A stretch of DNA of 11,302 bases, from the NCBI GenBank assembly GCA_002293585.1, contig DBDM01000199.1, forward strand, positions 16,713-28,014. The letters are read 5' to 3'. Below, piece by piece: positions 1 to 5,923 of this stretch. Both the position numbers and the translations under genes were made by a program. Under the pieces are notes generated by a model. It was not told the origin of the DNA, did no database searches, and saw nothing but the letters and a program-made list of their open reading frames with translations. This DNA comes from Bacteroidales bacterium UBA932 (lineage in GTDB: Bacteria > Bacteroidota > Bacteroidia > Bacteroidales > UBA932). Within the stretch, counting starts at the first letter, position 1. Every line of letters begins with the position of its first letter.

Positions 1-769
1 TAGTGTAAAAATTGTCGCCCGACTTCACCAATGAACCGTCGCAGCCTACTTTCACCACGGCAATTTGACAATAACGGGATAGTTCGTCTAATGCTTTGCG
101 CGGTGGAAGTCCGCCGGTGAATACTTCGGCTTCGGTTTCGTTAGCGAATATAATATCAACGTAATTTTTCAATATGTCCTGCAAAAATTCGAGGTTATTC
201 TCCACCACATTATAACTGGCTAAGTCGAGCGAAATGATCATTCCTTTTTCCTTGGCCAATTCCACGGCGCGGCGCACCAAATCATGGTTCTGCACTAAAT
301 AACCTTCGATGTGAAAATAATCATAGCCTTCAAACATTTTGGGTGTAAGGTCTCCGGCGGTCAACTCAATGGCGGCGCCTAAGTAGGTGGCCATCGTACG
401 CTCGGCGTCCGGCGTGATATGCACGGTGCAGCGCCCTGTGGATGTGTCACTGCGCAACAGAACAGACGTGATGCCATGATCGGCCTGGTCGGCGGCGAAT
501 CGCCGGCCCGGCTCGTCGTTGCCTGTTTTGCCGATGAAAGTAGAAGGCATGCCCAACCGCGCCGTGCCGGCGATGGTATTGGCAGCAGAACCTCCGGCCA
601 CTACCTGCAGACCGAAAGGTTGTAATTTTTCCCATAAATGATTCGCCGATCCTTCGTCGATATGCTGCATGCTTCCTTTGGGAAGCCGGAATGCATGCAG
701 TAAGTCATCATTAGGCAGATTAACTAAAACATCAACAAGGGCGTTGCCTATTCCGAGAATTTTTTTCAC
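1..769 (-). CDS. PfkB-family carbohydrate/nucleoside kinase (adenosine kinase-like), C-terminus cut by window edge
   Basis: This ATP-dependent kinase of the ribokinase/PfkB fold phosphorylates a sugar or nucleoside in the cytoplasm; the Bacteroidota relatives I recall are usually named adenosine kinase. Reading leftwards from a GTG at 769-767 gives 256 codons without a stop to the window edge. The start is supported by the typical first strand right after it (MKKILGIGNALVDV, residues 1-14). The substrate-binding glycine motif GGSAANT is at residues 59-65, and the NxxE motif (N210, E213, in ANETEAE), which handles Mg/phosphate, is near the end. The GAGD block with the catalytic Asp would lie outside the window, so activity cannot be judged. 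No Shine-Dalgarno is visible. The gene is divergent from ileS and has its own -7 element at 788-795. Family assignment is firm; the substrate is inferred. Confidence 0.88.
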   Translation of the reverse strand, partial: MKKILGIGNALVDVLVNLPNDDLLHAFRLPKGSMQHIDEGSANHLWEKLQPFGLQVVAGGSAANTIAGTARLGMPSTFIGKTGNDEPGRRFAADQADHGITSVLLRSDTSTGRCTVHITPDAERTMATYLGAAIELTAGDLTPKMFEGYDYFHIEGYLVQNHDLVRRAVELAKEKGMIISLDLASYNVVENNLEFLQDILKNYVDIIFANETEAEVFTGGLPPRKALDELSRYCQIAVVKVGCDGSLVKSGDNFYT

Positions 770-787
770 GTTTTTACTTTTGAAGCA

Positions 788-795
788 CAAATATA
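788..795 (-). promoter_or_regulatory. Bacteroidota -7 element for the PfkB-kinase gene
   Basis: On the minus strand this reads TATATTTG, an exact match to the Bacteroidota sigma-ABfr -7 consensus TAnnTTTG, 18 bp before the GTG start. I see no clear TTTG at the expected -33 position, so the call rests on the -7 box and its placement. Confidence 0.55.
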
Positions 796-808
796 CGATA
801 TTTTTTCG

Positions 809-816
809 TAACTTTG
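809..816 (+). promoter_or_regulatory. Bacteroidota -7 element for ileS
   Basis: TAACTTTG matches the TAnnTTTG consensus exactly and lies 19 bp before the ileS ATG, which predicts a leader of only about 10-15 nt. The nearest upstream TTTG (779-782) is 26 bp away, longer than the ideal 19 or so, so the -33 part is weak. The box sits in a 15-bp dyad (TAACTT-TGT-AAGTTA, 809-823). Confidence 0.55.
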
Positions 817-835
817 TAAGTTATATTATTTTTTT

Positions 836-3800
836 ATGGAAAAATTCAAGGAATATAAAGGCCTCGACTTGGCGAAAATCAATGAGGAAGTGTTGGCCTT
901 GTGGAAGAAAGAAGAAACGTTTAAACGATCATTAGCCGCCCGCCGCGGTCAGCCTGCATTCGTGTTCTATGAAGGTCCGCCTTCGGCCAATGGTATGCCC
1001 GGCATTCACCACGTCATGGCGCGCGCTATTAAAGATGCTTTCTGCCGTTATAAAACGCAAAAAGGCTTTCTGGTCGACCGCAAGGCCGGCTGGGATACGC
1101 ACGGATTACCCGTGGAATTGAGCGTAGAGAAAATGCTCGGTATTACCAAAGAAGATATCGGCAAAAAAATCAGTGTGGATGAATACAACGCCGCCTGTCG
1201 TAAAGAAGTGATGAAATACACGCGGGAGTGGGAAAACCTCACCGACAAAATGGGCTACTGGGTAGATATGCAGCATCCGTATATCACCTACGACAACCGT
1301 TACATCGAAAGTTTGTGGTACCTGCTCACGGAAATTTACAAGAAAAATTTACTGTACAAAGGTTACACCATACAGCCTTATTCACCGGCCGCCGGAACGG
1401 GACTAAGCACGCATGAACTCAACCAGCCCGGTTGCTACCGCGATGTGAAAGACACTACCTGCGTGGCAATATTCAACACCAGTCTGCCGCAGGAATTTTC
1501 CAAAGGCGAGAGCGGAAAAGCCGGTGCGGCGTTTTTAGCCTGGACGACCACGCCCTGGACACTGCCGTCGAACACCGCGCTCTGTGTGGGGCCGCATATT
1601 GTGTACGTGCTGGTAGAAACATTGAACCCTTACACCAAAGAGCCGCTGAAAATTATTCTGGCGAAAGAAGCCCTTGTGCGCTACGGACTGGAAGCCGCTC
1701 CCATCTTGGCCGAATATACCGGTAAGGAATTGGAAGGCCTGAAATATGAACAGCTCATCCCCTGGGTAAACCCCGGTGAAGGCGCGTTCCGCGTGGTCTG
1801 CGGCGATTTTGTGACCACCGAAGACGGTACGGGCATTGTGCATATCGCCCCTACTTTCGGCGCCGACGATGACCGTGTGGCCAAGGCCAACGGAGTGCCG
1901 CCGCTGATGCTGATCGACAAGGACGGCAACCGCCAGCCTATGGTCGACAAAACCGGAAAATTCTTCCTCATAGAAGATTTGGACGCTGCATTCGTAAAAG
2001 AAAAAATGAATGTGGAACTGTATAAAGAATTCGGTGGGCGTTTTGTAAAAAATGCGTATATCCCTTCTTCTATTGCAAAAAGTCCCTCCTTGGGAGGGGT
2101 TGGGGAGGCTTCCTCCGAAGGGGTTGGGGAGGCTACGCTGGATGTGGATCTGTCGGTCATGCTTAAACAGCAGGGACTGGCTTTCCGCATAGAGAAAATG
2201 GTGCACAACTATCCGCACTGCTGGCGTACCGACAAGCCGGTGCTGTATTATCCGCTCGACTCATGGTTTATTCGTACCACCGCGGTGAAAGAACGCATGA
2301 TCGCGCTGAATGAAACCATTAACTGGAAGCCTGAAAGCACAGGCACCGGACGTTTCGGTAAGTGGTTGGAGAACCTGCAGGACTGGAATCTTTCCCGCAG
2401 CCGCTACTGGGGAACACCGCTGCCGATATGGCGTACAGAAGACGGTGCCGAAGAAATCTGTATCGGCTCGGTAGATGAACTCTATCATGAGATAGACAAA
2501 GCCGTGTCCAAAGGCTTTATGGATAAAAATCCCTTGAAGGAAAAAGGCTTTCAACCCGGTGTGAAAACGGCGGAAAATTATGATAAGATCGACCTGCACC
2601 GTCCTTATGTAGACAGCTACATGCTGGTGTCAAAATCGGGTAAACCCATGAAACGCGAGGTAGACCTCATCGATGTGTGGTTCGACTCCGGCGCCATGCC
2701 TTTTGCACAGGAATTTGTGAGCGTGGGGAACGAAGAACCTATCAACTTCCCGGCCGATTTTATTGCCGAAGGCGTTGACCAGACCCGCGGATGGTTCTTT
2801 ACTTTGCATGCCATTGCTACGATGGTGAAAGACAGTGTGGCCTTCCGCAATGTGGTGTCGAATGGCTTGGTGCTCGATAAAGACGGCAACAAAATGAGCA
2901 AACGCTTGGGCAATGCCGTGGAGCCTTTCAAAGTGTTGAACGAACAGGGTGCCGATGCCTTGCGCTGGTACATGCTGACCAATGCGCAGCCCTGGGATAA
3001 TTTGAAATTCGATGTCGGCGGCGTGGACGAAGTGAAACGCAAATTCTTCGGAACGCTGTACAATACCTACTCTTTCTTCGCCTTGTATGCCAATGTCGAC
3101 GGATATACCGGCAGCGAAAAAGAAGTGCCGCCGGCCGAACGTCCGGAAATTGACCGCTGGATCATTTCACTGCTGAATTCATTAATTAAAGCCGTGGATG
3201 CTGCGTATGCCAACTATGATGTAACCCTTGCCGGACGCCTGATTCAGGACTTTGTGTGCGATCATTTGAGCAATTGGTATGTGCGCCTGAATCGTAAGCG
3301 TTTTTGGGGCGGCGGACTCACACCCGATAAGTTGGCGGCCTATCAAACCCTTTGCAGCTGTTTGGAAACAGTGGCGGTGCTGTCGGCGCCCATTGCCCCC
3401 TTCTTCATGGAACAACTCTTCCGTGATATGAATGCCGTAACCGGACATTACAGGGAAACTTCGGTGCACTTGGCATTAATGCCCACACATAAGGATGAAC
3501 TGATCGATGCCGTGCTGGAAGAGCAGATGGCTTTGGCGCAAAGGGCCTCATCAATGGTGCTGGCCTTGCGTCGTAAGGTGAACATTAAAGTGCGCCAGCC
3601 CTTGTCGAAAATTATGATCCCGGTGTTGGATGTGGCTATGCAGCATAACCTGGAAGCCGTGCAGCAATTGGTGTTAACGGAAGTGAACGTAAAAGAAATG
3701 GAATTTTTACGCAATACCGCCGGCGTGATCGTGAAAAAAATAAAACCGAATTTCAAGACCCTCGGAAAAAAATACGGCAAGCAGATGAAAGAAATTGCCG

Positions 3801-4255
3801 ATACGGTTACCGCCTTTACCCAGCAACAAATTACAGAGGTGGAGGTTAATGGGATCTATCGTTTTACTTTGCCTTCGGGTGAAGTGGTGCTGCAAGCGGA
3901 AGATGTAGAAATTACTTCGGAAGATATGCCCGGCTGGATGGTAGCTTCCGAAGGTAAGCTGACGGTAGCGCTGGATGTTACCATTACTGAGGCCTTGCGC
4001 CGTGAAGGTGTGGCCCGTGAACTGATCAACCGTATTCAAAATATACGTAAGGATAGCGGTTTTGATGTAACGGATAAAATTATCGTCACCTTGCAACAAC
4101 ATCCTTACCTTGTTGATGTGGTAAGTGATTTTAAAACATTCATTGCGGCACAGACCTTGGCGAAGGAGATTGATTTCGTAGCTGAACTGCCGGCAGCCGC
4201 CGAAGTGGAACTCGATGAGGTAATGATAAAAATAACCGTGAAGAAGGTGCAATAA
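836..4255 (+). CDS. ileS: Isoleucyl-tRNA synthetase (GxHH-type, eukaryote-like class)
   Basis: IleRS charges tRNA-Ile with isoleucine in the cytoplasm and edits misactivated valine. The 1139-residue length fits the long Bacteroidota type. The first class I signature lies in NGMPGIHHVMA, with G56-I-H-H59 in place of HIGH; the second is KMSKR at 686-690. The CP1 editing domain shows the Thr-rich motif WTTTPWTLPSN (236-246) and HIAPTFGADDD (336-346). Other conserved blocks are HNYPHCWRTDKPVLYY, WFDSGAMPFAQ and GVDQTRGWFF. The anticodon-binding domain and a long C-terminal extension follow, with no Cys4 zinc ribbon. Residues about 416-433 (S-P-S-L-G-G-V-G-E-A, then S-S-E-G-V-G-E-A) look like an inserted repeat element translated in frame. 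The ATG at 836 sits 19 bp after a -7 box and has no Shine-Dalgarno. The gene is monocistronic by context: the next gene has its own promoter. Confidence 0.98.
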   Translation: MEKFKEYKGLDLAKINEEVLALWKKEETFKRSLAARRGQPAFVFYEGPPSANGMPGIHHVMARAIKDAFCRYKTQKGFLVDRKAGWDTHGLPVELSVEKMLGITKEDIGKKISVDEYNAACRKEVMKYTREWENLTDKMGYWVDMQHPYITYDNRYIESLWYLLTEIYKKNLLYKGYTIQPYSPAAGTGLSTHELNQPGCYRDVKDTTCVAIFNTSLPQEFSKGESGKAGAAFLAWTTTPWTLPSNTALCVGPHIVYVLVETLNPYTKEPLKIILAKEALVRYGLEAAPILAEYTGKELEGLKYEQLIPWVNPGEGAFRVVCGDFVTTEDGTGIVHIAPTFGADDDRVAKANGVPPLMLIDKDGNRQPMVDKTGKFFLIEDLDAAFVKEKMNVELYKEFGGRFVKNAYIPSSIAKSPSLGGVGEASSEGVGEATLDVDLSVMLKQQGLAFRIEKMVHNYPHCWRTDKPVLYYPLDSWFIRTTAVKERMIALNETINWKPESTGTGRFGKWLENLQDWNLSRSRYWGTPLPIWRTEDGAEEICIGSVDELYHEIDKAVSKGFMDKNPLKEKGFQPGVKTAENYDKIDLHRPYVDSYMLVSKSGKPMKREVDLIDVWFDSGAMPFAQEFVSVGNEEPINFPADFIAEGVDQTRGWFFTLHAIATMVKDSVAFRNVVSNGLVLDKDGNKMSKRLGNAVEPFKVLNEQGADALRWYMLTNAQPWDNLKFDVGGVDEVKRKFFGTLYNTYSFFALYANVDGYTGSEKEVPPAERPEIDRWIISLLNSLIKAVDAAYANYDVTLAGRLIQDFVCDHLSNWYVRLNRKRFWGGGLTPDKLAAYQTLCSCLETVAVLSAPIAPFFMEQLFRDMNAVTGHYRETSVHLALMPTHKDELIDAVLEEQMALAQRASSMVLALRRKVNIKVRQPLSKIMIPVLDVAMQHNLEAVQQLVLTEVNVKEMEFLRNTAGVIVKKIKPNFKTLGKKYGKQMKEIADTVTAFTQQQITEVEVNGIYRFTLPSGEVVLQAEDVEITSEDMPGWMVASEGKLTVALDVTITEALRREGVARELINRIQNIRKDSGFDVTDKIIVTLQQHPYLVDVVSDFKTFIAAQTLAKEIDFVAELPAAAEVELDEVMIKITVKKVQ
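2084..2134 (+). repeat. G-rich, partly palindromic short repeat translated within ileS
   Basis: The element starts with a small hairpin, CCCTCC-TTG-GGAGGG (2084-2098). It contains two exact copies of AGGGGTTGGGGAGGCT (2095-2110 and 2119-2134) at a 24-bp period, so the reading frame is kept. It encodes S/P-rich then G/V/E/A residues (LGGVGEA and SEGVGEA) unlike the flanking synthetase sequence. From memory, similar sequences of the form AGTCCCTCC...GGAGGG...GGGGAGGCT occur scattered in Bacteroidota genomes; I cannot check copy number here. Confidence 0.75.
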
Positions 4256-4272
4256 AATTTTCGATGAAAAAT

Positions 4273-4303
4273 TTTGCAAGTTCAAAAAAAGTGATTATAT
4301 TTG
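4273..4303 (+). promoter_or_regulatory. Bacteroidota promoter for the small coiled-coil gene
   Basis: TTTG (4273-4276), a spacer of exactly 19 bp, then TATATTTG (4296-4303) match both boxes of the Bacteroidota vegetative promoter. Transcription would start near 4308-4312, giving a leader of about 60 nt before the ATG at 4371. The -33 box begins only 18 bp after the ileS stop codon. Confidence 0.75.
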
Positions 4304-4370
4304 CATAGATTTTTAGAGTTGAACCGCTCTCTATTAATCCACTCTTAATATTAACTTAAATGATCTTTAC

Positions 4371-4736
4371 ATGATTTACACGCTGAATCCGGGAAGCAAC
4401 GCTTTCGAACAAAATCTGGTACTGAACTTTCAAGAAACTAATGACCGTTTCCATAAAACGGATGTGCGTTTTGAAAAAATGGACAACAAAATTGATCTTT
4501 TAAGAAAAGACATGGATGCCGGTTTTGACAGGATAGATGCCCGTTTTGAGGCAATAGATGCTCGTTTTGAAACAATAGATGTTCGCTTTGAAGCAATGGA
4601 TGTTCGCTTTGTGTCCTTGGAAACAAGTATGAATAAGCAATTCAAGGTGTTAACATGGTCTATAGCTGTCGGTTTTACCATGCTCACGGCCATGATCTCT
4701 GTGCTTTCTGTGCTGGTACTCAGGGCTGTTGCTTAA
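4371..4736 (+). CDS. Small heptad-repeat coiled-coil protein with C-terminal membrane anchor
   Basis: I do not recognise a named family for this 121-residue protein. Residues 24-44 form three heptads (NDRFHKT, DVRFEKM, DNKIDLL). A four-residue stutter (RKDM) follows, then five heptads of the type DARFEAI (49-83). Phe and Ile/Met/Leu recur at 3-4 spacing, as expected for the a/d core of a coiled coil. Residues about 94-117 are a continuous hydrophobic segment (from LTWSIAVGFTML on), followed by only four residues, so the protein is probably tail-anchored with the coiled coil in the cytoplasm. The architecture resembles Borrelia Bdr proteins and other short repeat-plus-anchor proteins, but that is likeness of design, not proven homology. 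The ATG at 4371 is preceded by a perfect promoter. A four-codon mini-ORF (4360-4374) overlaps the start as ATGA. Confidence 0.8.
   Translation: MIYTLNPGSNAFEQNLVLNFQETNDRFHKTDVRFEKMDNKIDLLRKDMDAGFDRIDARFEAIDARFETIDVRFEAMDVRFVSLETSMNKQFKVLTWSIAVGFTMLTAMISVLSVLVLRAVA
4515..4619 (+). repeat. Five 21-bp tandem repeats encoding coiled-coil heptads
   Basis: Units start at 4515, 4536, 4557, 4578 and 4599, each beginning GATG and most continuing with CGTTTTGA or CGCTTTGA. Each encodes one heptad (DAGFDRI, DARFEAI, DARFETI, DVRFEAM, DVRFVSL). Because 21 bp is a multiple of three, gain or loss of a unit keeps the frame and only changes coiled-coil length. A diverged pair with the same design lies upstream at 4440-4481. 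Confidence 0.85.
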
Positions 4737-4751
4737 TATAACGTTAAATTC

Positions 4752-4782
4752 TTTGTTTTCTGCTGTTTTTTTACTAACTTCG
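4752..4782 (+). promoter_or_regulatory. Probable promoter of the dksA-like / lspA / M6 protease / porV run
   Basis: TTTG (4752-4755), a 19-bp spacer, then TAACTTCG (4775-4782) fit the Bacteroidota promoter, with one mismatch in the -7 box (C for T). The spacing is ideal. It lies 44 bp before the ATG at 4827, and I see no other good promoter in the operon's upstream region. Confidence 0.6.
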
Positions 4783-4810
4783 CAGATTATATTATATGTT
4801 ATAATTTTTG

Positions 4811-4816
4811 AGGAGG
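4811..4816 (+). promoter_or_regulatory. Strong Shine-Dalgarno, unusual for this phylum
   Basis: AGGAGG lies 10 nt before the ATG at 4827. No other gene in the window has a comparable site, and Bacteroidota seldom rely on one. It fixes the start of the DksA-like gene. Confidence 0.6.
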
Positions 4817-4826
4817 ATATTAGATT

Positions 4827-5231
4827 ATGGCAAAGACGATTAAAGCTCCGAAAACGGAAGCTAAAGGAACGCTACGATATAGTGATGCCGAACTACAGCA
4901 CTTTAAAGATATTATTTTAGAAAAGCTGGAAAAGGCTAAACAAGACTATGACTTGTTAATATCCAGTGTGAATCACAGTGGAAGTAACGACACCGAAGAC
5001 ACTTCGCCCACATTTAAAGTGTTGGAAGAAGGTGCTTCGGCCCTTTCAAAGGAAGAGTCGGGACAATTGGCTATGCGCCAGCAAAAATTCATCCGTTCTT
5101 TAGAAGCCGCCTTAGTGCGCATCGAAAATAAGACTTACGGTATTTGCCGTGAAACCGGATTGTTAATACCGAAAGAACGCCTGATGTCGGTGCCCCACGC
5201 TACCTTGAGCATAGAGGCTAAAAATAAATAA
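4827..5231 (+). CDS. TraR/DksA-family regulator with a degenerate zinc finger
   Basis: The 134-residue product has the layout of DksA/TraR proteins, which bind RNA polymerase through the secondary channel and modulate promoters, often with ppGpp. A basic N-terminus leads into helix one (about 18-48), a turn with acidic residues (DTEDTSPTF, 55-63), and a second helix (about 72-101). The C-terminal signature is YGICRETGLLIPKERL (104-119). The usual Cys4 zinc site is nearly gone: only C107 remains, the second Cys is T110, and the second pair is replaced around VPHATLS. As I recall, this is common in Bacteroidota homologues, so it is probably functional without zinc. The coiled-coil tip lacks the exact DxxDxA of E. 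coli DksA. The start is supported by AGGAGG at 4811-4816. The gene leads an operon, with lspA 33 bp downstream. Confidence 0.85.
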   Translation: MAKTIKAPKTEAKGTLRYSDAELQHFKDIILEKLEKAKQDYDLLISSVNHSGSNDTEDTSPTFKVLEEGASALSKEESGQLAMRQQKFIRSLEAALVRIENKTYGICRETGLLIPKERLMSVPHATLSIEAKNK

Positions 5232-5264
5232 GCGGAGCAGGTCGGAATAAACTGTCAAATCAGA

Positions 5265-5921
5265 ATGGGAAATAACGTTTGGCTGAAAATCAATGAACGG
5301 ATAAAGTGGAATGCGCGCTATGTGTTCCCCTTCGCTTTGGCATTATCGGTGCTGATCATCGACCAGGTAGTGAAAATATGGGTGAAAACCCACATGATGA
5401 TAGGAGAGAGTTTTCCTATTTTCGGCCAATGGTCTTATATTTATTTCACCGAAAATCCCGGTATGGCTTTTGGTATGCAATTCGGCGGAGAGATAGGAAA
5501 AATTCTCCTGACCCTCTTCCGTATAGCCCTGGTAACGGTTGGCAGCGTATACATCTACCGGTTGATGAAGAAAAACGCTCCCATGTATGTGTTGCTGACG
5601 CTGTCGCTGATTTTTGCAGGAGCCCTGGGTAATATTATCGACAGCCTTTTTTACGGATTGATATTTTCCGATTCTTACGGACATATAGCCACGGTTTTCC
5701 CGCCGGAAGGAGGTTATGCGCCTTTCCTGCAGGGCAGGGTAGTGGATATGTTTTACTTTCCTGTCATTGAAACCACCTATCCTTCATGGTTCCCTGTTTG
5801 GGGAGGAGAAGAATTTGTTTTTTTTCGCCCTATCTTTAATGTGGCCGATTCGGCCATTACCATAGGGGCATGTTGTTTATTTATTATTATTATTCGACGT
5901 AAATATTATAATGCTACATAA
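5265..5921 (+). CDS. lspA: Lipoprotein signal peptidase (signal peptidase II)
   Basis: LspA is an inner-membrane aspartyl protease that cuts the signal peptide of diacylglyceryl-modified prolipoproteins just before the +1 Cys. Conserved blocks appear in order: DQVVK (33-37), ENPGMAFG (63-70), GALGNIIDSLFYG (119-131), GRVVDMFYFP (157-166) and FNVADSAITIG (191-201). The catalytic pair should be D161 and D195. Four hydrophobic segments are visible near 21-41, 78-99, 107-130 and 190-210. At 218 residues it is longer than the roughly 165 of proteobacterial enzymes; the extra length is mainly a loop at 131-157 and a second around 167-188, as in other Bacteroidota. The M6 protease starts 2 bp after its stop. 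A likely client, the lipoprotein GldH, is encoded in the same window. Confidence 0.97.
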   Translation: MGNNVWLKINERIKWNARYVFPFALALSVLIIDQVVKIWVKTHMMIGESFPIFGQWSYIYFTENPGMAFGMQFGGEIGKILLTLFRIALVTVGSVYIYRLMKKNAPMYVLLTLSLIFAGALGNIIDSLFYGLIFSDSYGHIATVFPPEGGYAPFLQGRVVDMFYFPVIETTYPSWFPVWGGEEFVFFRPIFNVADSAITIGACCLFIIIIRRKYYNAT

Positions 5922-5923
5922 TC

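Noticed and set aside
669..935. 88-codon plus-strand ORF crossing the kinase-ileS gap
   Set aside because: It lies antisense to the kinase N-terminus, covers both -7 boxes and overlaps ileS out of frame.
1535..2218. Long antisense ORF of 227 codons within ileS
   Set aside because: It is a shadow of the strongly conserved ileS frame; its predicted protein has no recognisable domain and includes the antisense of the repeat element.
4254..4275. AT-only hairpin (AAAATTTTC...GAAAAATTTT) right after ileS as a terminator
   Set aside because: The stem has one GC pair and a bulge, has no following T-tract, and overlaps the -33 box of the next promoter. It may be chance in AT-rich DNA.
4430..4693. 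Antisense repetitive ORF (SKRTSI-type repeats) opposite the coiled-coil gene
   Set aside because: Its repeats are simply the reverse complement of the 21-bp heptad units; the plus-strand frame has the promoter, coiled-coil pattern and membrane segment.
4729..4920. 63-codon ORF between the coiled-coil gene and the DksA-like gene
   Set aside because: It overlaps the DksA-like coding region in another frame, spans that gene's promoter and Shine-Dalgarno, and shows no homology I recognise.
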